NCBI RefSeq assembly: GCF_036884655.1 | Contig: NC_088345.1 | Span: forward strand, 31,986,501-32,050,500 | Source of the DNA: Musa acuminata AAA Group | Taxonomy: Eukaryota; Streptophyta; Magnoliopsida; Zingiberales; Musaceae | Direction: 5' to 3' | DNA length: 64,000 nucleotides | Part shown: positions 34,356-46,019 of the stretch, one piece after another | Layout of the letters: each line of letters starts with the position of its first letter | Position numbering within the stretch: position 1 is the first letter of the stretch | Program-made: the position numbers and the translations under genes | The notes under the pieces: generated by a model | Database searches by the model: none | Told to the model about the DNA's origin: nothing | The model's input: only the letters and a program-made list of their open reading frames with translations

Positions 34356-34362
34356 GTTTATA
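34356..34362 (-). promoter_or_regulatory. Candidate TATA box of the DUF1218 gene
   Basis: TATAAAC on the minus strand about 340 bp upstream of the start codon, implying a 5' leader of about 310 bp. TTGAC cores (W-box type) lie at about 34293-34304 and 34207-34212 (both within the predicted leader). Confidence 0.5.
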
Positions 34363-34399
34363 GGCCGAAAGAATGGGCATTTTACTTTGTGACTTCAGG

Positions 34400-35590
34400 C
34401 TCCTACTGAGGAAGCAGCTACTGGGCCATCCGCTTCTGCTATTACGATTATGTTGACTGCCATTTATTTCTTATGGTGTGTGTCCAAAGATTAGTTCTCA
34501 AAGGGTTAGTAAGATTGAACAACAAACCAGCTTTTTACTTACCGTCTCAAAGAATAAGATCCGTAGCGATGGATTTCAACTCCTCTTTACCGATCTTGCC
34601 TTCAAGTGCAGATGCTTATTTTGTTTTACGAAGCTGTTTGCAGATTTGTGTTGATGAAAGAACCATACGATTCTATGAAGGATTTGCTCAAGGAGAGACT
34701 TTTTGCTACGCAACGGGAAGGGATTCACTTTATTCATTTGCTCCGTTGTTTCAAGAATAATATTGCTTGGAATTTCTTTATTGTAACTAAAGACATTTTT
34801 GTTCCTCTTGAAATATTGTGATGTCTATAGGGAGAGTAATCGGTTAGTCAATTAGTTGGCTAATCGTATCCGCTAAAACAGAATCATTGGTTGTCGGAGA
34901 GGGGACTGACCTTCTCAATTTTCTCGTTTTGTTTACGCCCGTCTAAATAGTAATTTTATTTTAGCAAAAAAGAAACTACTTTTAGTTTTCTAGTTACAAT
35001 AGTAGAGATATACTAAGAGAATTAAAAGGAAAAAGATACTAAATATAAATAATAATATAAGATTGAAAATAGAACATTAAAGAAAAAATAAAGTATTTTA
35101 TTATTCCTCCAAATCTTTTAATGTTATAATATAGCTATGCTTGTACAAAAGTTTCTCAAATGCTCATCATTGTAACATATCTATTAAGAAGATTCTTTCT
35201 TCAGAATCATTGGTAAATGACTCTAAATTTATGATGACATTTGATAGCAATTTAAAATAAAATTTAAAATTGAAAGAAAAATCGTCATACCAATCAATAA
35301 TTCGAGACGCCCATTGCCACTAGTTGTCACAGAGCCCGTTAGTGGGACAAGAAAGCCACCATCAAGGGCTGTGATTTGATCCGCCGGCAGCTTTGACCAC
35401 CTTTTTATTACGGAATAAATTGTGTCAAGGAATGATTTTTCCCAGGTCGATTGGGATGTGAGGACGGCATCACTCCTCCACCATTATTCATAAAATAATT
35501 AATATCCTGATGGTTGAGAGCACCTGAATTATAGTATTAAGACCTTGATGATACTATGGAGAAGAATGAATTAATATAATAATATTTTTA
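34400..35590. other. Intergenic stretch, no gene recognised
   Basis: Plus-strand ORFs at 34473-34760 and 34606-34821 overlap in different frames and show no family features. A somewhat GC-richer patch (35310-35480) is not recognised. The rest is AT-rich. Confidence 0.6.
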
Positions 35591-35599
35591 ATTAATTTT

Positions 35600-36802
35600 A
35601 AAATTTGATCAATAAATAATTATATTTCAAAATTTTGAATAATATAATTAAAATTTTAAGTAAATAAAATATAATGATCAATAAATCATTATGTTTCGAT
35701 CTTTCCGATCTATGTCGACTCCCGATTCTTTTTTTTCTTGAGGTCATCAATTTTCACTATCGATCTTCTTTCTAATGGGTGAAGATCAACTATCCTTTTT
35801 ATAACTTTTCGTTTTGTTAGTTTCACACTTTCTATCACTTAGAATTTCAATTAAACTCAATAAAAAGAGGAGACTCAAACTATGCTCAAAATTAGAGCCT
35901 ACAATACTTTACTAGCTTAAGAATGAATGTTCTATCAGCTAAGCATAACCGAGGTATTTATATATACTAAAAGATTTCAAGAATGAAGCTACAAATTTAA
36001 ATCTTCAAAATTTTAGGGTATAAGCGATACTGCCGCCAACATCGAGCAATACTATCATCATAACTTTTGACATGACACAATTCTGGGCTCTATTAGTACA
36101 CCACCATAATATTTGAATTTTTGACAATACCATAAGTAGTACTACCATCGGAAAAACTAACAAAGCACAAATAGTTCTTGTCGATTGAATTAGGTGATAC
36201 TGTCGCCTTGGCCTAGCGATACCATCGCCTAAGCCTAGTTTTGGCCATCGATTTAGATTTTTAATGGGCCTAATTCGATTTGACTTTAAGCCCATTAACT
36301 TTCTTGACAAGTAAATTTTATTTTGACCCAATATTGGCTTAAATTAATCCAAAATTATCTTGATTAAGACCTTGACAAATTAACCATACATCTAGTATAT
36401 TTACAAAGCTTTCAACATGTTGTACGCTTTTTCGACATGTCGTCTAATCTTCCAATACTTTGTTTGAACTTCCAACACATCGCTCTTTCCTTTAGTATAT
36501 CACCCGTTCCACTAGCATGATGACTTTCCAATTACATCCAATCTTCTAGCACAATATATGATCCTTCCGACATGATGCCCAAACTTTTAGCATGAAGTTT
36601 GACCTTCGACACGTCAACCAATCTTTTAGCTCAATGTCCAATTTTTAACATGATAATTTCTCGGTACAACGTTCGTCTCTCTTACTCAATAGTTGGCACT
36701 TTGATGGTCTGATTCTATGATCAAAATATTTTTCTATATCATTTATCTCAAAAGCATGTAGTCTCATAAATTTATTTCATCATCAAAATCTAGGATTTAA
36801 CA
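35600..36802 (-). repeat. Old SIRE-like LTR (minus sense)
   Basis: It aligns loosely with the LTR at 12023-13252 (for example the 35700-35800 text with 12235-12350) and ends AGGATTTAACA at 36802, followed by the polypurine complement ATCTCTCCTATT. The left boundary is uncertain. Confidence 0.62.
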
Positions 36803-37370
36803 ATCTCTCCTATTATGGTGATCATAATCAATTGATGACGAAGTCTTATCTAGGCTCCTCTTGTATATATGTCATCTTAAAAGTATAATGAATTTGAATT
36901 CAAAATAATAACCTTTTAGCATTACTCTTGAATTCAAGTTGAAATAATATTATTATAAATCTAAATAATTTTTAATAGTAATAATTACAAAAATCAAATA
37001 CATCATTTCAGTTAAAAATATCATAAGTTAAAAACATCGTAACTTAATTTTTCCTATTCAACATCAAAAGGTAAAGATAAGCATAGATACTACTTTATCA
37101 AAAAGGTAAAGATAGTTACTACTTTTCCTCTATTGTCATCAACCAAAACGAGCAATATATAATCTACTCGGGTGGTGATAATCCAAAATGCATAAATAAA
37201 GTATAAAAGTGTGTATCAAAAGTATCAAGACCCTAATGAATATGTTGCATCTTAATCAAGATAAAGTCTTGACGAAGCTCAAGATGAATCAATCGAACTA
37301 TTATATTATTAGAATATAAAAAAGGTGTTAAATCCACTAGAAGTTTCACCTGAAAGGGACTAGTATGAGG
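36803..37370 (-). mobile_element. Internal remnant of old SIRE-like element
   Basis: It starts with the polypurine complement and has the CTATTGTCATCAACCAAAAC block (about 37131-37150) matching 47751-47775. No coding sequence is seen. Confidence 0.55.
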
Positions 37371-38662
37371 TGTTGAATCTTGGATTTTGATGATGCAACC
37401 AATTGATAGTGTTTATGATCTAATATGTGTTTTTGGATAATGTAGGACTAGTTTCAATCATGAAGTGATAATTAGAGCAGGAAGAATTAATGTTGGGCCA
37501 GAGTGAAACATGTCAGAAGATTAGACGTCGAGCCGGAAGATTGGTCAATGTGTCGGTAGAAGCCTTCGTGCCATAAGTTCGGGCATCGGGCCTAGAAGAG
37601 CGGACATTGCACCAAGGAGATCAAAGTTGTGGAGGTCAACATGCTGATTGGGTAAAAGGCTACCAAAGATGACGATGCATAGAAGGATTGGACAAAGTGC
37701 CAATAAACCAATGACATGCCAGACAACATGTGATTAATGCTTTGTAATAATTGTCTAGATCGAAGTAGTTTTAAGTTGTAATGGGGTTAGAATTAGGCTA
37801 ACTCAATTAGGGGCCCATTGGGACTAAGTTAGGGCTAAGTTGGGTTGGATGGTTGGCCCACTCGGCCACTTGGAGCCATGCCAGATGGTGGCACCGCCCA
37901 AGGTGGGCGGTGGAACTATTTGAGGCTTAGCCTCCCAAGAGGTCTGGGTGGTGGTATTGCTGACAGTTAATGTTGCCAGGCAGTGATACTGCTAAAGTCC
38001 GGTCTCTGAGGCTCTGTCAAGCGATAGTACCGCTAGACTGAGCTGTGGTATCACGTAGTGTTAGAGTATCAAATGGTAGTACCACCCAATACTGGTAGTG
38101 GTACTGCTAATACCCGAAGACTCAGGATGAGACTAGTTTTAACTCCAAGTTTGAATTTATATAGGGCCTATAAATACCCCTCTCATCCCTACTCAGCAAA
38201 GATAAGAACCGAGAACAAAAACAAGGGAAAACTCTGTTGTAATCTTGTGAGAATTCTCCTCCTCTAGTCTAAGTATTGATTTTTGTTTAAAAGAGGAGTG
38301 ACTAGAGGTGTAAAGATTCTCTCGAGCCTATCAAAAGGAGAATAGAGTTGTAAGGGTGTTTGGTCCTCGCCCATTGAAGGAAGAACATTAGTGGATGTCG
38401 GTGGTTTCGACAAAAGAGGAATCGGTAGTGGTCACGGTGACCGAACTACTATAAATTGGTGTGCTTTCTTTCTTTGCTGCTATTTACTTACTTTGTAATT
38501 GCTTTACTTCCTCACTACTTTAGCCGCACACTCTTACGAACATTTTTAAAATTAAAATATTTTTTATATGTTTTTATAGTACGAAGTTTCGAATTATCGA
38601 TGTAATTTTACATACGCACTAATTACACCCCCCCCCCTCTTAGTGTCGACTCGATCCTAACA
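37371..38662 (+). repeat. SIRE-like LTR (plus sense) with primer-binding site
   Basis: 1292 bp, TGTTGAATCTTGG...GATCCTAACA, with a TATA box (CCTATAAATACC, about 38167-38178) and the C run plus TAGTG block (38629-38645) near its end. At 38665-38676 the sequence TGGTATTAGAGC is a primer-binding site with one mismatch. It lacks the 18-bp minisatellite of the young copies. The internal region is missing; a different LTR starts at 38703. Confidence 0.82.
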
Positions 38663-38702
38663 ATTGGTATTAGAGCCATGTTTCACTCTATTTGAATTAA
38701 CA

Positions 38703-39097
38703 TGATAGAACCCCAGAGAAATTCTATGTAGATTGATTTTTGAGGGGGATCAACCCTTGGAACACTATAGGGGTTCCACGCTCTTAGAAGTCAGACAAAT
38801 GGCTTCAATTGTAGATGAATCTTATTCCCAAAGAGATGGAGGCTATATGCTTAAATAGGGCTCCAAACCCTAGCCCTAGGGGCTGCTTCCTAAGTGAGTT
38901 ACCCCTTTTGCCCTCAACCCTAACCAACCAACCTAGTAAAAGGGGGCAGTGGCTAGGAAGCCCAAAAGCCCAAATATAAACCCTAGCCACTCTTCTTTAT
39001 AGGATAGAGGTGGCTAGGTGAGGTTTATTACAATCTCATAGGGTTTTATTAACTGCTTCTTGGTTGAGCAGGACCTAACCCTACTAGTGTCCTATCA
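38703..39097 (-). repeat. 3' LTR of a second gypsy element
   Basis: 395 bp with TGATAG...CTATCA ends. The minus strand next to it reads a purine-rich tract (39098-39115), so it is the 3' LTR of the pol fragments that follow. The 5' LTR is absent. Confidence 0.72.
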
Positions 39098-39586
39098 AGC
39101 CCGCCCTCTCCAAATCAGCATTGTCCTCAAGGCTAAGGTTCCATGAACTCAGGGAACCGGGTCTTTAGCTTCTCATATAATTCTCATATGGCGTCTTCAA
39201 GGGGTAAATTATTCCAATACACTAGTACTTCAGTAGAGGGATGTCGGCGACGCATCATGATCCTGCGGTCGAGGATGACCTGTGGTTGGGCTTGAATAAC
39301 TCCGTCCTTAGTGGTGTTGGGCAGTTGGATCTAGGGTGACTCGTGTTCTCCCAACTTAGGCTTCATGTATGATACATGGAAGATAGGGTAAATTTTGACA
39401 TACTCAAGCAATTTAAGTCTATACACCATAGCTCTAATATATTCTGTGATCTGATAGGGCCCATAAAAACGTGAGGATAGCTTCATGGAGGCTCGTGTGT
39501 TGATGGAGAGTTGCTTGTGTGGCTGTAGGCGAAGATAAACCCAATCTCCTACTGAAAATTCTCTTTCGTTTCATCGTGTTGGCTTG

Positions 39587-39775
39587 TTACTTCATTCTGA
39601 CTTGAGCAAAAGAAATATTATCCTTTAGCAGCTGTAGGAGTTTGTCCTTGTCAATTAAATCTTGGTCAACTTGATCTACCGTGGCCGAGCCAATTACATA
39701 CTTTAGAATCACAAGGGTCGGTCGATCATATAGTGCTTCATATGGGGCATATTTTATAGATGAATGATATATCAT
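39587..39775 (-). pseudogene. Gypsy integrase C-terminal fragment
   Basis: 62 residues. YHSSIKYAPYEALYDRP matches the end of the integrase core ([21 protein letters not shown]) of chromoviruses. The flanking text down to 39120 contains decayed chromodomain-region coding without an open frame. Confidence 0.75.
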
Positions 39776-40015
39776 ATTATACCACCATTCGGCCTAGGGA
39801 AGTCATTTCACCCACTCTTTTGGCCGATCACTAGTGAAACACCGAAGGTACATCTCTAAACACTTGTTCACCACCTCTATTTGGCCATAAATTTGTGGAT
39901 GATATGTTGTGCTCATCTTGAGTTTAGTGCCCTATAACTAAAATAACTCAGTCCAAAATTTACTAGTGAAGATCCTGTCATGATCACTTACAATAGACCT
40001 TGGCATCCCAACATT

Positions 40016-40765
40016 TTATATAAAACTCTGGGCAATACTAGCAGTAGTGTAGGGATTTCGCATAGCACAAAAATGAGCATATTTCGTAAATCGATCAACT
40101 ACCACAAGAATTGTGCTTTTACCTATGGAAGGTGGCAGACCTTCGATAAAATCCATAGAGATGTCAGTCCACACCGAGTTCGATATGGGTAGTGGTTGTA
40201 GCCTCCTTGGACTTGCCATTGTTTCACCCTTGTGTTGTTGACATACTTCACATTGTGCCACATATTCAGAAATAGTTTTTTTCATCTCTCTGCAATAAAA
40301 ATTTTGCTTCACTCTTTTGTATGTTCTTAGAAATCTGGAGTGCCCTGTTGAAGGTGTGAAGTGCATTTTGTGTAGGATGATTTTGATGTAAGGGGAGTCG
40401 GGTATAAGCGCAATGCGACCTTTGTAGCGTAGATCCCTTGAATCCCAAGTGTAGTGGGCTATTGCGTTTGGATCCTCCTCTGATTTTTTTATGATGTTGC
40501 TGATCTCTAGATCCTTCTTCCATTCCTCCCTAATGTCCTCGAGGAAGCCGGTGATAGGAAGGGAGATGACTGAAAATTTAGCTTGCTCAGGTAGCCGTGA
40601 GAGTGCATCTACAACAACGTTTTCTTTCCCCTTTTTATAAATAATTTCATAATCAAATCCTAGAAGTTTGGTTACCCATTTTTGCTGCTTAGGGGGATGA
40701 TATCTTTTGCTCCAAAATATACTTAAAGTTTCTATGGTCGATTTTAATTTGAAATCGTCGACCAA
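40016..40765 (-). pseudogene. Gypsy RNase H end plus integrase N-terminal part
   Basis: 249 residues. Residues 26-60 (QQKWVTKLLGFDYEIIYKKG, then VVVDALSRLP) end the RNase H domain. The zinc domain (HSRFLRTYKRVKQNFYC, then CEVCQQHK) and the core start (DISMDFIEGLPPS, with catalytic Asp, then VVVDRFTKYAHF) follow. The core stops before the other two acidic residues. Same strand and order as 39587-39775. Confidence 0.85.
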
Positions 40766-40789
40766 TCAGGTAGGGTCTTCACCTTGTTA

Positions 40790-41200
40790 CTATGCGTATA
40801 ATGGCGAGCATCTACTTATCATATACTGACATTTTTTTATGGGAGGGAGATAATGCCTTATTGGTGTATGCGAGCGATCGACCATATTGCATGAGAATGG
40901 CTCCAATTCTGACTCCAGATGCGTCAATCTTAATGATGAAGGGTCGGCTAAAATCTGGTAGCGTAGCACTAGTGTCGTCGTCATGGCTGCCTTAAGTTTT
41001 TCAAAGGCAGCAGAGGCTTTGTCCGACCATTGGAAGACATCTTTTTTCAGTAGAGAAGTGAGGGGTGCACTGATCTTCTCATAGCCCTTCACAAATTTTC
41101 GGTAGTAGCCCGTTAGTCCAAGGAACCCGCGCAGTAATTTCACATTTGTAGGTTTCGGCCAGCCTTGCATTGCTTCAATTTTGTTTGGGTCTACTGCCAC
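40790..41200 (-). pseudogene. Gypsy RT connection / RNase H start
   Basis: 136 residues. GWPKPTNVKLLRGFLGLTGYYRKF and APLTSLLKKD are typical of the RT connection. The C-terminal third is frameshifted into unrelated text. Confidence 0.8.
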
Positions 41201-41229
41201 TCCTGATATTATATGCCCAAGGTACTCTA

Positions 41230-41775
41230 CTTTTTTCTAGAGAAAGCTGCACTTTGGCTGCTTAACAAAAAAAGTATTCTCCTAAAGGATCGCCAAAACA
41301 ACTCATAAATGTTGAAAGTGAGTCTCAAGAGAAGGGCTGTAAATGAGAATATTATCAAAAAATATCAGCACAAATTTACAAAGAAAGCTCCAAAAAATAT
41401 CATTCATGAGACTTTGAAAGGTTGAAGGAGTATTAGTGAGTCCAAAAGGCGTTACCAAGAATTCATAATGGTCGTTATGTGTGTGAAATGTAGTTTTTGG
41501 AATGTCGTCTTCACATACTTGATTTGGTGGTAACCAGATTGGAGGTCCAACTTCGTGAAGACTCGAGTTCCTTTTAACTCATCAAGAAGTTCATCCACCA
41601 CTGGTATTGGATATTTTTCCTTGATGGTGATGTCATTTAAAGCTCGGTAGTCAATGCACATCCACCAAATTTTGTCCTTCTTGCGTACAAGTAGCACAGG
41701 TGAGGAATAGGGGCTGCAACTTAGCCGAATCATCCCTGTTTCAAGCATCTCCTTTACAATCTTTTCAATTTCATC
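41230..41775 (-). pseudogene. Gypsy reverse transcriptase with altered catalytic loop
   Basis: The open piece 41452-41748 contains [33 protein letters not shown] and [12 protein letters not shown]. Downstream in another frame, at about 41340-41365, the catalytic loop reads FFDNILIYS, so the second Asp of the pair is Asn. Together with frameshifts this makes the enzyme inactive. The fragment is cut at 41775 where a Tat-like LTR begins. Confidence 0.8.
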
Positions 41776-42085
41776 CTAGCATCAGAGGGGTCGCGCTAGG
41801 CAACTCTCGGTGCTGGCCTATCATGTAGGATCGCCGGCCACTCGAGGACACCTAGACGTCCTAGCCCCCATGGAGGAAATTTACGACTAGGAAGATCTCA
41901 GTCTAGCTACCTGATCATCTTGAATCGGGTCATCACTAACAGAACGGCTTCCGACCAGGCTACCTATACAGTCGCACCTCACCTAGTCTCTCACGTTAGC
42001 CAGGAAGAGGTACCTGGATGAGCCTACACCATCGGTAGTGGACCAACTTTGCCGACTCACCAATCGACGGTACTCATGACACTAT
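41776..42085 (+). repeat. Tat-like gypsy LTR, U5 part
   Basis: It aligns with 15120-15430 (ATGTAGGATCGCCGGCCACTCG block and following). Upstream U3/R is missing; it joins the gypsy fragment directly. Confidence 0.68.
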
Positions 42086-42715
42086 CATTCTACGCTGAAA
42101 GGAGGGTTGAACGTTGCAGGTGCACTCTTCTGGCGCTCCTCCTAGTGAATGTCTTAGACAAGGAGGGCCCCTCCTCCCTTTCCCAAGGTGCAGAGGTGAG
42201 CCTCCACACTTACCTTACTAGAAGCACCCCTCAACCTCGACGTCAAGGGGCCAGACATATGTGGCTCTGCACTTCTATCACACCCTTAGCAACACCATTT
42301 AAGCTAGTACCCAGCCTTCTTTGCTTGTAGGGGAGCCAAAGCCAGACCCTCGATGACTCCCCAAGAGATGCTCCAAAGATAGTTGAGACTAAGGGGCCCC
42401 CACTCCATAAAGTAGTAAGGTGAAGTGAGGAAAAAGATTCCAAACATCCCCGACTCTCACTCAAGAATCATTACAAGGATGAACAGTACATTCCGAAGAG
42501 GTTTTCATTAAACTGGGCAAAATGAGTTACAAAAGTGGATGCCATCCCGAACAGAAGGCTATAAAACGAGAGCTAACAAAAACAAAAAGGAGGATCACTA
42601 GGACCCAATTGCATCAGGCCGGAGGAGGCAGATCCAGAGGAGATGTCGGGCGATCGTCAAATGGAACCTCCATGGTAGTAGGCACTTTGGTGTCTAAGGG
42701 AAGCTCCGCATAAGG
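42086..42715. mobile_element. Internal region of Tat-like element, unassigned
   Basis: Between the U5 fragment and the antisense coiled-coil relic. Several frames are open for 60-90 codons on both strands, but none has a recognisable domain. Confidence 0.45.
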
Positions 42716-44110
42716 ATCCTCGTCGACCTCGAGTTCAAGGGTACCTCACCTTGAAGCGGCTAGTGGCAATTTGGTACTCGAACTCATATGCAGTCTCGCT
42801 CGAGCGCAGAAGGCTGTATTAAAACCCCCCGGATTCCTTATAGGAGTCCACGACCCTCCACTTCTACTTAGAAGCTTGGTTCTCCTCCTCTCAGGTCCCT
42901 TTTACCTCCTCAACTACTAGACGGACAACCACCAACTCGTCATAGTTGGTCAATAATCGCTCTCTCAACTGCTTTCCCTCCTCGATGGCCTCGCCCAACT
43001 AATGACGAGTATCTCTCAATTCTCGGTGCAGGACTTCAACCCGCTCTCTTAGGCCTCTACCACACTCTCTATGTTCTCGTCTTCAGTGGCAATCACCACG
43101 TCTTGAGCCTCCTCCGCCCGTGCCTTGACTTCTTCGGCACAGTAGATGACCAGACCTATGTCCAAGGATAGTTCAGATGTCTCGACCTCCACCCTTCTAC
43201 ATGCCTCTGTGAGGCACTCCTTTGCCTCCTCAACTCAAAGGCGGGTCTGAGTTAGCTACGAGGATAATGGTTGGCAACATGCCCCAGCTAAAGAAACCAT
43301 GCCCCACATTAATGGTTGGCAGCATGCCCTAGCTTCCCCAATCGCCTCCTAGCCGACATCTCAATAGAAGCCATGCCTCCGCATTAATGACTGATGGCAT
43401 GCCCCAGCTTCCCCAATCGCCTCCTAGTTGACATCTTAGTAGAAGTAATGTCTCCGCATTAATGACTGACAGCATCACCCGACTTCATATGCCTCTTCCC
43501 CTACGGACAGCTGATGGAGGGACCACTCCCTACGTAACCCAAAGCGACAGGGGAGTCAACCCAGAGGTGTCCCAATGGTTTGCCCAAGGCATTAGAGGAC
43601 ACACGCTAACAAGTCGTCCTCTTTAATGCCTTCACCATATAGGATAAAATGAGATTTGGCTAACAAACGTCGAGACTGCTCGGCACCCAGGTATAAAAGC
43701 CAAGCCCCAAACTAAGACGAAAGGGGGTGGTCAAAAACCCTTTACTCTCATTTACACTGCTCATACTATTTCTTGCCTCTCTCTCCGTCATTCGCTAACT
43801 TAAGCATCGGAGGGGTCGAGCCGAGACACCCCCGACGCAGGCCTGTTATGTAGGGTCGTAGACGTAGCTCGAAGGCATGACCAGAACATCTAGTCACTCC
43901 TTTGCCTCTGTATTGTGGCGTGTCGCCTTGTCCTCGACAACCACCGATGCATCCCGAGCCTCATCGAGCCTTCACTTGGCCCCCCTGGACCATTGATGAG
44001 CTAGCACCAGCTCCAAGAACAGCTCTACGGCCCGAACCTCAGCAGCCCTGGACCCCAGTATCCACCATTTGCAAAATGCCATGGAAAGGATGACAAAACA
44101 CACAACAGCA
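42716..44110 (-). pseudogene. Antisense coiled-coil ORF relic of Tat-like element
   Basis: Minus-strand translation, through several TAG stops and frame changes, gives Glu/Ala/Arg-rich heptad-like text (about 43230 to 42830: EEVKARAEEAQDVVIATEDE, then REERLLTNYDEL-like) followed by a Tyr/Phe-rich end (about 42840-42760, ETAYEFEYQIATSRF). I remember this combination from hypothetical proteins in Musaceae. A further coiled-coil piece (RLDEARDASVVVEDKA) lies at about 43890-43975, so the LTR at 43270-43890 appears to interrupt the ORF. It is antisense to the plus-sense LTRs, as for the antisense ORFs known between pol and the 3' LTR in Tat-lineage elements. Function unknown. Confidence 0.52.
43270..43890 (+). 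repeat. Tat-like gypsy LTR with 75-bp tandem repeats
   Basis: Two to three units of about 75 bp (CATTAATGACTGA...GCATGCCCCAGCTTCCCC) at 43275-43480 are followed by text shared with 55370-55740, a plus-strand TATA box (GGTATAAAAGCC, about 43691-43702) and the TTCGCTAACTTAAGCATCGG block. Exact ends are not found, and no target duplication is clear. Confidence 0.68.
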
Positions 44111-44626
44111 TCACATACGACCATTGACCAGACCCGCCATAGCGGATCCATCCTCCCACCCATGCAGTCAGATCAAGACCCGCTACGATAAAAGCCACCT
44201 CAACGGATCCATCCTCCCGCTTATGTGGTCGAGCCAAAACCCACAGCCGATCCATCCTCCCGTTCGTGCTATCGAGCCAAAGCCCATCACAGTGGGTTCA
44301 GCCTCCCACTTATGCGGTCGAGCCAAAGCTCATCGCAGTGGGTCCACTCTCTAGCTTACGCAATCGAGCCAAAGCCCATCGCAGTGGGTCTAACCTCTCG
44401 CTTACGTGATCAAGCCAAAGCCCATCACAATGCGTCCATCCTCCCGCTATGACGATCGAATCAAGACCCGCTACGATAGACTGCCACCAACACTCCCGCT
44501 ACGACGATTATTCAAGACCTACTACGACGGAAGCCGTCACAACAAACAGATACCAATACTCCTGCAACGACGATCGAATCAGGACCCGCTACGACGGAAG
44601 CCACCACGACATATTGATACCGATAC
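44111..44626. repeat. 46-bp tandem repeat array (3' region of Tat-like element)
   Basis: About ten units; the best-kept ones (44228-44420) have a 46-bp period based on GAGCCAAAGCCCATCGCAGT plus a GGGTC...CTTACG part. Later units drift to CAAGACCCGCTACGA. The array is cut at 44626 by the solo LTR and resumes at 54923. Confidence 0.78.
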
Positions 44627-44799
44627 TGCTAGTCATAAGTGCCATGCAAGCCAATCACGTGAGTGATGACTGTTAGGATCGAGAGCACTAAGAGGGGGGG
44701 GGTGAATTAGTGCTGCGGAAATCTTACAATAAATTAAAAACCAAAAGCTGCGTTCGTTCAAAAACTATTATGATGCAAAAGCAAATTCTCAGTTTGTAT

Positions 44800-45200
44800 C
44801 TAAGTGCAGTTTGCGTCTAAGCGCAGATTGCGTCTAAGCGCAGTTTTGCGTCTAAGCGCAGATTGCGTCTAAGCGCAGTTTTGCGTCTAAGCGCAGTTTA
44901 CGTCTAAACTCAGATTTACGTCTAAACGCAGTTTTACGTCTAAACGCAGATTTACGTCTAAACGCAGATTTACGTCTTAACGCAGTTTTACGTCTAAATG
45001 TAGTTTTACGTCTAAACGCAGATTTACGTCTAAACGCAGTTTTACGTCTAAACGTAGTTTTACGTCTAAACGCAGATTTACGTCTAAACACAGTTTTACG
45101 TCTAAACGCAGTTTTACGTCTAAACGCAATTTTACGTCTAAACGCAGTTTTGCGTCTAAACGCAGATTTACGTCTAAACGCAGTTAGACGCAGATTTACG
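44800..45200. repeat. 18-bp minisatellite, copy B 3' LTR
   Basis: About twenty-two units alternating between ACGTCTAAACGCAGTTTT and the GATTT-variant. Its counterpart in the other LTR is 50785-51185. Confidence 0.9.
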
Positions 45201-45923
45201 TCTAAACTTTGAAACTCGTTTGTATACTCGCAGAAGGCAGTATGCAGTTCAAACCAAGACGTAAACGTGAACTGAAATCTGATGATTGAGCGAAGAAAGC
45301 CGATTTACGTCTGAATGCAGTTTTACGTCTAAATGTTGAAACTCGTTCGTAAAATCGTAGAGGACAGATTGCAGTTATCAATAGGATTAAAATGTAAGCG
45401 TAAACTGCAAGGAAGCTCGTTCGTAAAAACACGGAAAACAGTTCTGCAGAATCAAACGTAAACGTAAACTGTAATATATGAAAATACGAGTTTACGTCTG
45501 AATGCAGATTTGGAAGAACAGCACTTAGAACTTGTTCGTGAAAGCGCAGAGAGCAGTAGTGATGAGGGAGGTTTGCAGTAATGATAAAGTGCTCGAAAAT
45601 AAACGCAAACCAGAGATTTAGAGTGGTTCGGTCAGCCTTGACCTACTCCACTTTTGGCTTCCTCCACCAATGAGGTTGCCGACGTCAACTAGCTGCCTTC
45701 CTTCAATGGGCGAAGGCCAAACTTCCCTCTTACAGTTTCTCTCCTTTTGACAGGCTTAGGAGACAACCTTTACAGACCTTTCTCTCCTCACTTTACAGTT
45801 GAAAACTTGAAGAACAGAAGGAGGAGACTCAAGGATTTACAACACTTTTGAGCTCTTTAGAATCACAGAAAAGATCACAATTTCGGTATGTGTCTGTATC
45901 TTTTCAGTGCTGAATGGGTGGGG

Positions 45924-45932
45924 TATTTATAG
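45924..45932 (-). promoter_or_regulatory. LTR TATA box, copy B 3' LTR
   Basis: CTATAAATA on the minus strand, same context as in copy A. Confidence 0.6.
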
Positions 45933-46019
45933 GCCCCAACCCAATTCAAAATTCGAGCTCAAAACGATCAAATCGATCTAATCCCAGAATTTCTGGGATC
46001 AGGCGGTTGCACCTCTCAA

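Noticed and set aside
34473..34821. Two overlapping plus-strand ORFs
   Set aside because: Different frames of the same DNA, neither with recognisable motifs or splice signals.
35310..35480. GC-richer patch considered as an exon
   Set aside because: No frame gives recognisable protein and no splice-site pair fits.
44852..45091. ORFs with RRKTAF- or VLRLNA-type six-residue repeats (also 3641-3901, 6520-6975, 6737-6964, 50837-51076)
   Set aside because: They are translations of the 18-bp minisatellite in arbitrary frames; 18 is a multiple of three so no stop arises. No independent coding evidence.
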